Shown: positions 44,686-53,945 of the stretch, piece by piece
Position numbering within the stretch: position 1 is the first letter of the stretch
Layout of the letters: every line of letters starts with the position of its first letter
Translations under genes and position numbers: made by a program
Origin: Nocardia amamiensis
GTDB taxonomy: Bacteria > Actinomycetota > Actinomycetes > Mycobacteriales > Mycobacteriaceae
Length of the DNA: 60,838 bases
Assembly (NCBI RefSeq): GCF_015477605.1
Contig: NZ_JADLQX010000038.1
Location: 1-60,838 of the forward strand
Direction of reading: 5' to 3'
The notes under the pieces: model-generated
Databases searched by the model: none
What the model was told of the DNA's origin: nothing
What the model saw: the letters and a program-made list of their open reading frames with translations, nothing else

Positions 44686-45471
44686 CTATGTAGGCGCGAT
44701 GAGCACCTCGCGCAGTCGTGCCAGCTCCGCGGTGGTCAGCCCGCTGGTCAGCAACCACCCGGCCGCACCGCCGTGCGCGGCGGACAGGTTCGCGAGGAAA
44801 CTCCGCATCACTTCGGCTTCGACGCCGAGAATGCCGGTGCTGACCGGGGGCAGGCCCTCATAGGACGGCAAGGCGTCGAGCCGGTCGCGGATTCGCCGCA
44901 TGCGTTCACCGGTCAGCGCGTAGTCGGCCGCGATCGCCTCCGGCGGCACGCCGACCGCGTCCAGCAGCACCGCGGCGAGCACACCGGTGCGATCCTTGCC
45001 TGCGGCGCAATGGAACAGCACCGAATGGCGGCCCGCGTCGAGGACGAGCCGTACGGCCGCCACGATGGAATCGGCGCTGCCCGCCAGCAGCTTGTCGTAC
45101 AGGTCGGCCAGATCGACCCGGCTCGAGTCCGGCACCAGATCGCGTGCCGCGAGCGAGGATCGCGGCGACTTCCGCACCGGCAGGCAGACTCGCGCCACCT
45201 CTGCGGTGGCGAGCAGTCCGTAGCCCTCGCGCTCCACCTCGTCGGGCAGCCGCAGGTCGATCAGCGTGCGCAGACCGATCGGGCCGAGCAGTTTCGCCAG
45301 ATCGGACCGGGTGAGGTGCTGTGGAGTGCTGGAACGATAGACCACCCCGAAACGCGTTGTACGGCCATCCTGTACCGGCAGCCCGCCCAGGTCGCGCACG
45401 TTGTCGATCTGAGCGAACTCGACCCAGCGGCCGTCCGGCACTGTCGACTCCCCCGCGGTGTCAGTGGGCAC
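44686..45471 (-). CDS. Cytoplasmic tyrosine-phosphatase-fold protein
   Basis: 261 aa from a GTG that overlaps the PPDK-like gene by 11 bases. It has NVRDLGGLPVQDGRTTRFGV, LRTLIDLRLPDE and the P-loop HCAAGKDRTGVLAAV (C-x5-R), the PtpB-like type. No signal peptide, unlike its paralogue encoded at 43212. The tight overlap says it is translated with the phospho-His-domain protein. Substrate unknown; a phosphoprotein or phosphoinositide is possible. Confidence 0.88.
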   Translation of the reverse strand: MPTDTAGESTVPDGRWVEFAQIDNVRDLGGLPVQDGRTTRFGVVYRSSTPQHLTRSDLAKLLGPIGLRTLIDLRLPDEVEREGYGLLATAEVARVCLPVRKSPRSSLAARDLVPDSSRVDLADLYDKLLAGSADSIVAAVRLVLDAGRHSVLFHCAAGKDRTGVLAAVLLDAVGVPPEAIAADYALTGERMRRIRDRLDALPSYEGLPPVSTGILGVEAEVMRSFLANLSAAHGGAAGWLLTSGLTTAELARLREVLIAPT

Positions 45472-47620
45472 GGCCGGCCGCCGCCTCGTCGGCGCGGCTG
45501 AGGCCGCACAGTCCGATCAGGTCCTCGTGCAGCTCGAACCATACGGTGTGGTAGCTGTCGAGCACGGGCCGGGCGACCCAGGAGTGGTCCCCGGCGGCGA
45601 TCCGCTCGATCGCATGCGCGAACCGGGCCGCGTACCGCGCCAAACGCGGTGCGACCGCACCGATCCGCCGCAGCAGCGGCTGCACGGTGCCATGCAGTTC
45701 GGTGAGCCGGGCCAATACGGCGCCGTCGTAGCCGGCGTCGGCGTGATCGTTGACGGTGTCGGGACCCTTCATCTGCCACGCGGTCACGATGTTCTTCAGA
45801 TCGCCGTTGAAAGCGCAGAACTCGGCGTAGACGGAGGCGATCGCGGCCCGGTCGGCTTCCCGTCGTTCCGTCGCGAGCAGCCCGCCCAGGTACTGTCGGC
45901 CTTCGGCCGTGAGGCGCACACCGATCGGCGTCGCGGCGCAGAGGCCCTCGGCCACCAGCTCTTCGCACCGGGCGGCGACGGTCTCCGCCGAGGCCCCGAG
46001 GCCGGTGGCGAGCGCATCGTGGGTGGCACGGCCCTTGATGCCGATCAGCCGCAGCAGATCGAGGTCGGGAACATTCGTCACCGTGGCGAGTTCCGCGTGT
46101 GCCTGGGTGGCGGCGGCGGTCGCACGCGCGTCCAGCCACGCCGCCAACCCATCCGCGTCGGTGCCCGCCCAGTCGGCCAGCCGGCCGACCTCCGCGAAGG
46201 TGCTCGCGTCGACGGGTTTGCCTTCGACCCGGCCCGGCCACACTGTGCCCGCGCCGCCGTCGACAGTGACGATTCGACCGGCCAGCCCTTCGACCACACC
46301 GGGGCCGCAGCCGACCACACAAGGCCTGCCGATTTCCCGGCTGACCAGCGCGGCGTGCGACGTGACGCCACCCAGTCCGGTGACGATCGCCCGGGCGGCG
46401 ATCATGCCGTGCAGATCATCCGGGCTGGTGGTCGGACGCACCAGGATCACGTCCTCACCCGCCTCCGCGCGGCGCTCCGCCTCGTACGGATCGCTCACGA
46501 CGACACCCGCGGCCAGTCCGGGACAGGCGGATTCGCCGCGGGCCAGCGGCGTCCCCGTGTACGCGCCGGTCGCGGGACGCAGTACGGCCCGCACCTGATC
46601 GGAAGTGACCCGTTCCAGCGCCTCCTCCGCGCTTATGAGTCCCTCGTCGGCCATCGCCACCGCGGCGCGGACCGCCGCCAGCGCCGAACGCTTCGCGGGA
46701 CGGGACTGCAACAGCCACAAGGCGCCGGATTCGACGGTGAATTCGATGTCCTGGATATCGCGGCCATCGCGTTCCAACAGCTCCGCCGCGGCGACGAGTC
46801 GACCGTGCGCCTGCGGCAGCAGAGTGGCCAGGTCGTCGAGTGGCCGCGGGGTCGTCCGGCCCGAGACCACGTCCTCGCCCTGTCCTCCGACCAGCCATTC
46901 GCCGAACATCGCCCGTTCGCCGGTGTTGGGGTCGCGGCTGAACAGCACACCGGTGCCGGACTTCTCGTCGAGATTTCCGAATACCATCGCCTGTATCGTG
47001 ACCGCGGTACCCGACGGTCCGGACACCCCGCGATTACGCCGGTACGTCTGCGCCCGCGGCGAATCCCAGGACCGGAACACCGCGCTGATGGCAGCACGCA
47101 ACTGCTCCCACGGGTCCTCGGGCACCGCACCGGCGGGATCACCCAGCACGGTTTCGCGGTATTGAGCGCGGAAGCGCTCCCAAGTATCGGCCGCATAGGT
47201 GGAGTTGCCGCGCTCGGCGGCCAGGGCTCGCGCCACGGCCTCGTTCATGCCGAGATTCAGCACCGTGTCCATCATTCCCGGCATGCTCACCGCGGCACCC
47301 GAGCGCACCGACATCAGCAGCGGACGGGGGCCGGATCCGAAGGTCCGTCCGGTGCCGCGTTCGAGCGTGGCGATGCCCGCGCGGACCGCGCGCCAGACGT
47401 CTTCGCCGATCACCCCGTGGGCCGAGAAGTCGGCCCAGGCGTCGATGGTGATCACGAACGCGGGCGGCACCGAAAGACCGAGGGCTCGCATCCGGTTGAT
47501 GCTCCACGCCTTCCCGCCGATGCGTTCTCGGGACAGCGAACAGGTGCCGTCGAGTTCGACGACCCGCGCCGCGCCCGCCGCCCCGTCGTTTCGCTCCACT
47601 AGCTCTGCTCCGGCGGTCAT
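45461..47620 (-). CDS. PPDK-like protein lacking the PEP-binding barrel
   Basis: 719 aa from ATG 47620 after AAGGAG. The N-terminal PPDK ATP-grasp-type nucleotide domain (KAWSINRMRALGLSVPPAFV, SVRSGAAVSMPGMMDTVLNL, GVLFSRDPNTGERAMFGEWL, DIQDIEFTVESGALWLLQSR) and the swivelling phospho-His domain (IVTGLGGVTSHAALVSREIG) are intact. The C-terminal PEP/pyruvate TIM barrel is missing; instead there is a winged-helix-like stretch (IGIKGRATHDALATGLGASA, VRLTAEGRQYLGGLL) and a helical tail. So it can probably phosphorylate its own His, but the acceptor is unknown. Confidence 0.82.
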   Translation of the reverse strand: MTAGAELVERNDGAAGAARVVELDGTCSLSRERIGGKAWSINRMRALGLSVPPAFVITIDAWADFSAHGVIGEDVWRAVRAGIATLERGTGRTFGSGPRPLLMSVRSGAAVSMPGMMDTVLNLGMNEAVARALAAERGNSTYAADTWERFRAQYRETVLGDPAGAVPEDPWEQLRAAISAVFRSWDSPRAQTYRRNRGVSGPSGTAVTIQAMVFGNLDEKSGTGVLFSRDPNTGERAMFGEWLVGGQGEDVVSGRTTPRPLDDLATLLPQAHGRLVAAAELLERDGRDIQDIEFTVESGALWLLQSRPAKRSALAAVRAAVAMADEGLISAEEALERVTSDQVRAVLRPATGAYTGTPLARGESACPGLAAGVVVSDPYEAERRAEAGEDVILVRPTTSPDDLHGMIAARAIVTGLGGVTSHAALVSREIGRPCVVGCGPGVVEGLAGRIVTVDGGAGTVWPGRVEGKPVDASTFAEVGRLADWAGTDADGLAAWLDARATAAATQAHAELATVTNVPDLDLLRLIGIKGRATHDALATGLGASAETVAARCEELVAEGLCAATPIGVRLTAEGRQYLGGLLATERREADRAAIASVYAEFCAFNGDLKNIVTAWQMKGPDTVNDHADAGYDGAVLARLTELHGTVQPLLRRIGAVAPRLARYAARFAHAIERIAAGDHSWVARPVLDSYHTVWFELHEDLIGLCGLSRADEAAAGRAH

Positions 47621-47938
47621 ATCACTCCTTAGCAATCACTGAACAGCCTGCGCCGCAGCGCGATTCGGACTTCCGATCCGGACTGTGTCCTGCCGGGCGC
47701 GAACCGCGGCGCGGCACACCTGTCGCCCGATTCGAGCCTGCCGTGCTATCGGTCACCTGCCGTAGCCGTGGTCCCGCTGAGCAGGATCAGCGCGCGGCAA
47801 TCCGAACGGGGGTCCGCAGACGTAACACCGGCGGCAACGCCAGGGCCCGGAGCGTATGGGGAAGCGAATCTTCCCGGTCAGCGGGATATGTGGCAGTGAT
47901 CGGGCGGCATCGAGCGACTCGTACGGCAGGATCGCGGC
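47621..47938. other. Divergent intergenic region
   Basis: 318 bp between the PPDK-like gene and fadD3. It presumably holds both promoters. No copy of the steroid-cluster motif was found. A minus-strand frame with WRCRRCYVCG (47753-48013) is noted but not accepted. Confidence 0.4.
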
Positions 47939-49510
47939 ATGGATCGACGGCGCGAGGCCACCAGCGAGCTCGCGACGATTCCCGCGGTGGTGGCCGACCG
48001 GGCACGGCGGCACGGTGCGCGCGTTGCGGTGGTGACGCCCGAGGAGCAGCTCACCTACGCCGAGCTGGCCGCGGAAGCACAGCGCGTCACGCGGGCGATG
48101 ATGTGGCTGGGAGTGCGGCCGGCGGACCGCGTGGCGATCTGGGCACCCAACGGCGCACGATGGGTGATCGCCGCGCTCGGCGTGCTCGGTGCGGGGGCGA
48201 CGCTCGTCCCGATCGGCACACGGCTACGCGGTCCCGAGGCGGCCGAAATCCTCGCTCGCAGCCGGTGTCGCCTGCTGTTCACCGTGCGCGAGTTCCTCGG
48301 CACCGACTACCCGCGCATGCTGCGGGAATCGGGACACGCGCTGCCGGAGCTGCGAACCACGGTGCTCCTCGACGAGGACTCCTCATGGTCTGGGTTTCTC
48401 GCTGTCGGCATCGGAGTACCCGTTGCGGAGGCCGCGTCGCGGAGCGCGTCCGTAGACCCCGGCACGGTCTCCGACATCGTGTTCACCTCCGGCACCACGG
48501 GTGTCCCGAAGGGCGTGCCGGCCACCCACCGGCAGACGATCGAGACGTTCACGCGCTGGGCTGATGCGGTCACCCTCTCCGGCGACGACAGGTACCTGCT
48601 GGTCAACCCGTTCTCCCACACCTTCGGCTACAAGGCGGGGGTCATCGCGTGCCTGCTGCGCGGGGCCACCATGGTGCCGGTGGACCGATTCGATCCGGAG
48701 CAGGTGCTTCGCCTCGTCGAGCGCGAGCGGGCCACCGTGCTGACCGGGCCGCCGACGCTCTTCCACGACTTGCTCGACCATGATCGGCGGGAAGCCCACG
48801 ATCTGAGTTCGCTGCGTCTGGTGGGCACCGGTGGTTCGAGCGTGCCGACCGGGTTGGTGGAGCGGATCCGTTGTGACCTCGGTGCCGAAAAGGTGTTCAC
48901 CGCATACGGACTGACCGAATCGAACGGCGTCGTCACGGTGTGCCCGCCCGACGCGCCCGTCGACCGCATCGCGGGCACGGTCGGACAGGCGCTGCCGGGT
49001 GTGCAGGTTCGCATCGTTGACGCGGCCGGTCGTCCCGTGCCGGCCGGTGCGTCCGGTGAGATCGTCGTTCGTGGTCCCACCGTGATGCACGGCTACCTCG
49101 ATGATCCCGGCGCGACGGCGGCCGCCATCGATTCCGGCGGCTGGCTGCACACCGGTGACATCGGCGCCCTGGACGCCGACGGCTACCTGCGCATCACCGA
49201 TCGCCTCGCGGACATGTTCATCGTCGGCGGCTTCAACGCCTACCCGGCCGAGATCGAGCGAATCCTGCTCGACCACCCCGCTGTTCGCGAAGCGGCGGTG
49301 GTGGGCGTCCCCGATTCCCGGCTCGGTGAGGTGGGCTGCGCCTTCGTAGTCCGCAGCGGCCCCGCCGACATCGACGCGGCGGAGATCATCGCATGGGCCC
49401 GTCCCCGCATGGCCGGATACAAGATCCCGCGTCGCGTCGAGTTCGTGGCGGCCTTACCCCGCAACGCCAATGGAAAGGTTCTCAAACGCATTTTGCGTGG
49501 CCGATCCTGA
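47939..49510 (+). CDS. fadD3: Acyl-CoA synthetase, FadD3-like (HIP-CoA ligase)
   Basis: A 523-aa ANL-superfamily ligase: P-loop DIVFTSGTTGVPKGVPATHR, LLVNPFSHTFGYKAGVIACL, FTAYGLTESNGVVTVC, GWLHTGDIGALDADGYLRIT, and the acylation-loop Lys in NANGKVLKR. Across its length the pattern follows mycobacterial FadD3, which activates HIP, the C/D-ring propionate left after HsaD cleavage. It is slightly longer at the N-terminus. Its place beside ksh/hsa/kstD genes supports the assignment. No ipd genes follow in the window. Confidence 0.8.
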   Translation: MDRRREATSELATIPAVVADRARRHGARVAVVTPEEQLTYAELAAEAQRVTRAMMWLGVRPADRVAIWAPNGARWVIAALGVLGAGATLVPIGTRLRGPEAAEILARSRCRLLFTVREFLGTDYPRMLRESGHALPELRTTVLLDEDSSWSGFLAVGIGVPVAEAASRSASVDPGTVSDIVFTSGTTGVPKGVPATHRQTIETFTRWADAVTLSGDDRYLLVNPFSHTFGYKAGVIACLLRGATMVPVDRFDPEQVLRLVERERATVLTGPPTLFHDLLDHDRREAHDLSSLRLVGTGGSSVPTGLVERIRCDLGAEKVFTAYGLTESNGVVTVCPPDAPVDRIAGTVGQALPGVQVRIVDAAGRPVPAGASGEIVVRGPTVMHGYLDDPGATAAAIDSGGWLHTGDIGALDADGYLRITDRLADMFIVGGFNAYPAEIERILLDHPAVREAAVVGVPDSRLGEVGCAFVVRSGPADIDAAEIIAWARPRMAGYKIPRRVEFVAALPRNANGKVLKRILRGRS

Positions 49511-49736
49511 GCACCTGTGCCACCTCTCCGAGAGCCGCTGCGGGCCGCATCGCTCGGTGAACACCGACCGGCATCGTCGAATCCGAACCACGGTAGTTCG
49601 CGTGGAAACCGGAAACCCGGCCCTTCGCGAATGCGCTGAGCCGGGTCTCCAGCTGGAGTTCGTGATCAAGGGTTTGGGACGTGCCCGAAGTACCCCGTGG
49701 TGGTGACGTTGCCGGGCACTGGCGCCGACAGCCGTG

Positions 49737-50555
49737 CTAGGCGACTTCGTTCTTCATCTGAGCAGTGAGAATCTTCTGATATCCGGCACCGAAAAGCCGT
49801 GGCAGCCAATCGATCACGTGCGCGTCCCGACCGACCAAGATCTTCGCCTTGTTCTTGCGGATGCCGTTCACGATGACCCGGGCGGCGTGCTCGGGCGTGG
49901 TCTTGGCCAAGCGGTCGAAGTTGGCGGCCAGCGCGTCACGATCGCGATCCCCGCCCGCACGCGCCTTCCAGGCGATCTCGGTCTTGATCATGCCGGGGTG
50001 CACGCTGCTGACGCCCACCGCGTGCCCGGCGATGGTCATCTCCTGCCGCAGCGCGTCGGTGAAAGCCCGGATGGCGAATTTGGTCGCGCTGTAGGCGCCC
50101 TGACTGGGGCAGGCGGCCAAGCCGAACATGCTCGACACGTTCGCGATGTGCCCGTCACCGGAGGCGATGACGTGCGGCAGGAACGCCTTGGTGCCGTATG
50201 CGACGCCCCAGAAGTTGATGCCGACGATCCATTCGAAGTCCGCCCAGCTGAGTTCCTCGACGTTCGCGGTGAGCGAGACGCCGGCATTGTTGACGACCAG
50301 GTTCACCCCGCCGAAGTCGCCCGCCACCTCGTCGGCGTGGCGATAGACCGCGTCCCGATCGGTCACGTCGAGCTGGTAGGCGCGGGCTCGCGCGCCCTCC
50401 TTCTCGCACAACGCCGCGGTCTCCGCGACGTTGTCCATGGCGCGGCCGGACAGCGCCAGCCTTGCGCCGCGGCGGGCCAGCTCCACCGCCAATGCCCGGC
50501 CGATACCGGCGCCGGCGCCGGTGATCACCGCGGTCCTGCCCTCGAAGTTCTGCAC
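49737..50555 (-). CDS. Short-chain dehydrogenase/reductase
   Basis: A 272-aa classical SDR: TAVITGAGAGIGRALAVELA, NNAGVSL, catalytic Ser in HIANVSSMFG, Y-x3-K in GAYSATKFAIRAF. The C-terminus is longer than in the other three SDRs (KNKAKILVGRDAHVIDWLPR, typical of a lipid- or sterol-handling SDR clade). Last gene of the SDR-kstD-SDR-SDR minus operon, 58 bases after the previous gene. Substrate unknown; a hydroxysteroid is plausible. Confidence 0.88.
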   Translation of the reverse strand: MQNFEGRTAVITGAGAGIGRALAVELARRGARLALSGRAMDNVAETAALCEKEGARARAYQLDVTDRDAVYRHADEVAGDFGGVNLVVNNAGVSLTANVEELSWADFEWIVGINFWGVAYGTKAFLPHVIASGDGHIANVSSMFGLAACPSQGAYSATKFAIRAFTDALRQEMTIAGHAVGVSSVHPGMIKTEIAWKARAGGDRDRDALAANFDRLAKTTPEHAARVIVNGIRKNKAKILVGRDAHVIDWLPRLFGAGYQKILTAQMKNEVA

Positions 50556-50613
50556 GGTTGATTCCTTGTCTCACATGGCGGTCGGCCCGCCGGGTTGCCC
50601 TGCCGGACCTTTG

Positions 50614-51345
50614 TCACAGGGACGTGTAGCCGCCGTCGGCCACGAATTCCGAGCCGGTGCTGAAGCTCGACTCGTCGCTGATCAGGAACAGCACCAGATT
50701 CGCCAGTTCCGCCGGGCGGCCGGGCCTGCGAATGAGCTGACTAGCCGACATGCCTTGGGAGCGTGCCGAATCGGCGGTCATCTCGGTGGCGACCACCCCG
50801 GGATGCACCGAGTTGACCCGGATGTCGTCGGCGGCGAACTCCTGCGCCGCGGTCTTGGTCATGCCGCGCACCGCCCACTTCGACGCGGTGTAGCCGAGGA
50901 TGTCGGAGAAGGCGATGAGTCCGCCGATCGAGGAGATGTTGACGATGGAGCCGCCTCCGGCCCGGCGCATCGACCCCAGTACCGTTTTCATACCGAGGAA
51001 CACCCCGACCTGGTTGACGTCGATCACCTTGCGGAAGTCGGCTTCCGACAGCTTCTCGATCGGGTCGACATGCACGATGCCCGCGTTGTTGACCAAACCC
51101 GAGACCGGCCCGAACACCTTCTCGGTGTATGCGACCACGTCGTTCCATGCCGCCTCGTCGGTGACGTCGAGCGGGACGAAGGTCGCGGCGTCGCCCAGCT
51201 CGGAAGCCAGCGCGACGCCTTCGTCCACCAGAACATCCGTGACCACGACCGTGGCGCCCTCCGCGACCAGCCGGCGAGTGAACGCAGCGCCCATGCCGCG
51301 GGCGCCGCCCGTCACGATGACGTTCTTACCGTCGACCCGTCCCAT
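50614..51345 (-). CDS. SDR, hydroxysteroid dehydrogenase-like
   Basis: A 243-aa classical SDR from ATG 51345, which shares ATGA with the kstD stop. NAD motif NVIVTGGARGMGAAFTRRLV, DVTDEAAW, NNAGIVH, Ser in IVNISSIGG, Y-x3-K in LGYTASKWAVRGM. The TGGARGMGAA form is typical of 3alpha/20beta-hydroxysteroid dehydrogenases. Coupling to kstD suggests it makes or removes the 3-keto group for the flavoprotein. It closely resembles the SDRs encoded at 53074 and 55210. Confidence 0.9.
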   Translation of the reverse strand: MGRVDGKNVIVTGGARGMGAAFTRRLVAEGATVVVTDVLVDEGVALASELGDAATFVPLDVTDEAAWNDVVAYTEKVFGPVSGLVNNAGIVHVDPIEKLSEADFRKVIDVNQVGVFLGMKTVLGSMRRAGGGSIVNISSIGGLIAFSDILGYTASKWAVRGMTKTAAQEFAADDIRVNSVHPGVVATEMTADSARSQGMSASQLIRRPGRPAELANLVLFLISDESSFSTGSEFVADGGYTSL

Positions 51346-53060
51346 CAGCGCGTTCCTTCGCCGTCCACCGGGCTCGCTAGCGTTTTCGCGGTCACGCCGG
51401 GCTCGCTGGCGATGTGATCGGCCGCGATGTAGCCGAACACCATGGCCGGTCCGATGGTCGCGCCCGCACCGGCGTAGTCGTTGCCCATCACGGAGGCCGA
51501 GTTGTTGCCCGCCGCGTACAGGCCGGTGATCGGGCGGCCCTCGGTGTCGAGGACGCGGGCGTGCTCGTCGGTGACCAGGCCGCCCTTGGTGCCCAGATCG
51601 CCCGGCACCATCTCGACCGCGTAGAACGGACCGCGCTCGATCGGGGCGAGACACGGATTCGGCCGCACGGTCGGGTCGCCGTAGTAGCGGTCGTACGCGG
51701 ACTCGCCGCGCCGGAAGTCCTCGTCGCGACCGGCACGAGCGAAGCGGTTGAACCGCTGCACCGTCGCGGTCAGCGTCGCGGGCGAGACGCCGATCTTCGC
51801 CGCGAGTTCGGCGAGGGTGTCGGCCTGCTCGATGATCCCGGCATCGAAGTACTTCTGCGGGAGGGGCCGTCTGGGGAAGTTCCCCAAGAACAGGTACCGA
51901 TCCCGGAAGCGCTGATCCATGATGAAATACGACGGAATGTGGCCGATGCCGGTCGCTTCCTGCTCGTACATCGTGTGCACCACGTTCACATACGGAGCGG
52001 ACTCGTTGACGAACCGCTCACCGGCGTGGTTCACCATGATCCCGCCGGGCTGGGAACGCTCGGCCAAGCAGAAGAACGGCGGCCCGTCGGGGTTGCGCAC
52101 GGACGGCCCCCACCAGGCGTCATCCATGAGATCGACGGCCGCACCGGCCTTCTGGCCCGCGACGATGCCCTCTCCGACATTCTCGGTGGCGCCCACCGTC
52201 CACTCCGTGGACTGTGGCCCGCTCAGGTACTGCTCGCGCATCTCCAGGTTGTGCTCGAAGCCGCCGGCCGCCAGCACGACGCCGCGGCGGGCCCTGATCA
52301 CCACCGGAGTCCCGTCGCGCTCGGCGCGCACGCCGACCACCGCGTTCCCCTCCGTGATCACTTCGGTCAGCGGCGTATTCAGCCATACCGGCACCCCGGC
52401 GTCGCGCAGCGACAACCACAGCCGAGCCACGAGCGCCTTGCCCAGGCTGAGGGGCAGCCGCCCCCGCAGCTTGTTACCTACCGCCTGCACACCGACCTTG
52501 ATGGCGGTCCGCTTTCCCGCCCAGGTGCGGGCGATCATGTTCAGATCATGGAAGTCGCTGACGGTGAAGGCGATTCCTTTCGGCCCGGACATGGTCGGCT
52601 GGTTGATCTTGTGCAGATCGGCTCCCAGCAGCCGTCCGTCGAGCGGCGCGGGCTCGATGCTGCGCCCTTGGGAAAGACCGCCGGGAAACTCCGGGTGATA
52701 GTCGGAATAGCCGCGGTCGTAGCGGAATTCCCAATACTTGCTGCGGGCGCCGAGGTAGCGCATCATCTCCGGACCGCGATCGAGGAACGCCCGCTGTTTG
52801 GCCTCCGGAACCCGCTCGCCGACCACCGCTTCGATATAGGTGCGGGCCAGTTCCGGACTGTCGGGCACGCCTTCGCGCTGCAGCACCGGATTGTTGGGGA
52901 TCCAGATACCACCGCCCGACCGTGCGGTGGAACCGCCGAAGGATCGGCTCTTCTCGATCACCGTCACCGACAGCCCGCGATAGGCGGCCGTCAGGGCAGC
53001 GGTCATGCCCGCGGCGCCGGAACCGACGACCACCACGTCGAATTCGAATTCCTGAGTCAT
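51345..53060 (-). CDS. kstD: 3-ketosteroid Delta1-dehydrogenase
   Basis: 571 aa from ATG 53060 (MTQEFEFDVVVVGSGAAGMT), with the FAD-binding VVVVGSGAAGMTAALTAAYR, FGGSTARSGGGIWIPNN, and C-terminal GLYAAGNNSASVMGNDYAGA followed by GATIGPAMVFGYIAA, the KstD signature. It introduces the 1,2 double bond into 3-ketosteroids, passing electrons to a quinone; with KshA hydroxylation this triggers ring-B opening. Central gene of a four-gene operon with SDRs on both sides. The 59-residue upstream extension of the frame overlaps the preceding SDR gene and is rejected. Confidence 0.9.
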   Translation of the reverse strand: MTQEFEFDVVVVGSGAAGMTAALTAAYRGLSVTVIEKSRSFGGSTARSGGGIWIPNNPVLQREGVPDSPELARTYIEAVVGERVPEAKQRAFLDRGPEMMRYLGARSKYWEFRYDRGYSDYHPEFPGGLSQGRSIEPAPLDGRLLGADLHKINQPTMSGPKGIAFTVSDFHDLNMIARTWAGKRTAIKVGVQAVGNKLRGRLPLSLGKALVARLWLSLRDAGVPVWLNTPLTEVITEGNAVVGVRAERDGTPVVIRARRGVVLAAGGFEHNLEMREQYLSGPQSTEWTVGATENVGEGIVAGQKAGAAVDLMDDAWWGPSVRNPDGPPFFCLAERSQPGGIMVNHAGERFVNESAPYVNVVHTMYEQEATGIGHIPSYFIMDQRFRDRYLFLGNFPRRPLPQKYFDAGIIEQADTLAELAAKIGVSPATLTATVQRFNRFARAGRDEDFRRGESAYDRYYGDPTVRPNPCLAPIERGPFYAVEMVPGDLGTKGGLVTDEHARVLDTEGRPITGLYAAGNNSASVMGNDYAGAGATIGPAMVFGYIAADHIASEPGVTAKTLASPVDGEGTR

Positions 53061-53073
53061 CGCATCGCTTCCG

Positions 53074-53829
53074 TCAGTAGCCGCAACCGGTGAGCATGCC
53101 CCCGTCGACGACGAATTCGCCTCCGGTGCAGTAGCTGGCGGCGTCCGACGCCAGGAACACCGCCACATGAGAGACCTCCGCGGGCTGCCCCCAGCGCGGA
53201 ATCGGCAGACTCGCGAAGAACTCGTCGCCGTCGACACCGGACGCGCCGGACACCCCCGCGGTCATGGGCGTGGCGATGCCGCCAGGATGCAGCGAATTGA
53301 CCCGGATGCCCAAGTGCCCCAGCTCGCGGGCAGCCGACTTCGTGATGCCGCGAATCGCGAACTTGCTCGCGCTGTACGCGGACAGACCGGCGGCGCCGAC
53401 GAAGCCTTCCACGGAGGAAACGTTGACCACCGATCCGCCTCCGGTCTCGGCGAGCACGGGCGCGGCGGTCTTGATGCCGAGCCAGGTGCCGGTGACGTTC
53501 ACATTCATGATCGCGGTGAAGTCGGCCAGGCCCATCTCGGCGATCGGAACGAATCGCAGGATGCCCGCGTTGTTCACGACCGCGTCGAGCCGCCCGTACT
53601 GGGTGACCGCCGCGGACACCGCGGCGGACCAATCGGCTTCACTGGTCACGTCGTGGTGCACGTATCGCGCGGCCGCACCCAGCTCGGCGGCCAGCGCCAT
53701 CCCCTCGTGATCGAGCACGTCGCCGAACACCACTCGCGCGCCCTCGGCGACGAACTGCCGCACATGCGCGGCGCCCATCCCGCATGCTCCGCCGGTGACC
53801 AGCGCCACCTTGCCGTCGAGTTGTCCCAC
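53074..53829 (-). CDS. SDR, hydroxysteroid dehydrogenase-like
   Basis: 251 aa from GTG 53829 (VGQLDGKVALVTGGACGMGA), chosen for the AGAGAGG site; the longer frame starts with an unlikely basic leader. Catalytic Ser in VVNVSSVEG, Y-x3-K in LSAYSASKFAIRGI. It closely resembles the SDRs encoded at 50614 and 55210. First gene of the kstD operon, separated from kstD by 13 bases and diverging from the LLM operon across a region holding the 19-bp motif. Confidence 0.88.
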   Translation of the reverse strand: MGQLDGKVALVTGGACGMGAAHVRQFVAEGARVVFGDVLDHEGMALAAELGAAARYVHHDVTSEADWSAAVSAAVTQYGRLDAVVNNAGILRFVPIAEMGLADFTAIMNVNVTGTWLGIKTAAPVLAETGGGSVVNVSSVEGFVGAAGLSAYSASKFAIRGITKSAARELGHLGIRVNSLHPGGIATPMTAGVSGASGVDGDEFFASLPIPRWGQPAEVSHVAVFLASDAASYCTGGEFVVDGGMLTGCGY

Positions 53830-53945
53830 CGATTCCCGTCCTCTCTGACCGTCGCTCGGCACCGACGCTAGGACCGCCATCGGCGCCCGGCACCGGACGG
53901 TCCCGGCCAGCGGGACGGGCTCCTGACGTTGGTGGTTCCAGTGGT

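Noticed and set aside
47753..48013. 86-aa minus frame with WRCRRCYVCG
   Set aside because: The Cys-rich end is tempting, but it has no clear ribosome site and overlaps the fadD3 start; coding status is undecided.
49681..49719. GTGCCCG ... CGGGCAC inverted repeat after fadD3
   Set aside because: The 25-base loop makes a terminator unlikely.
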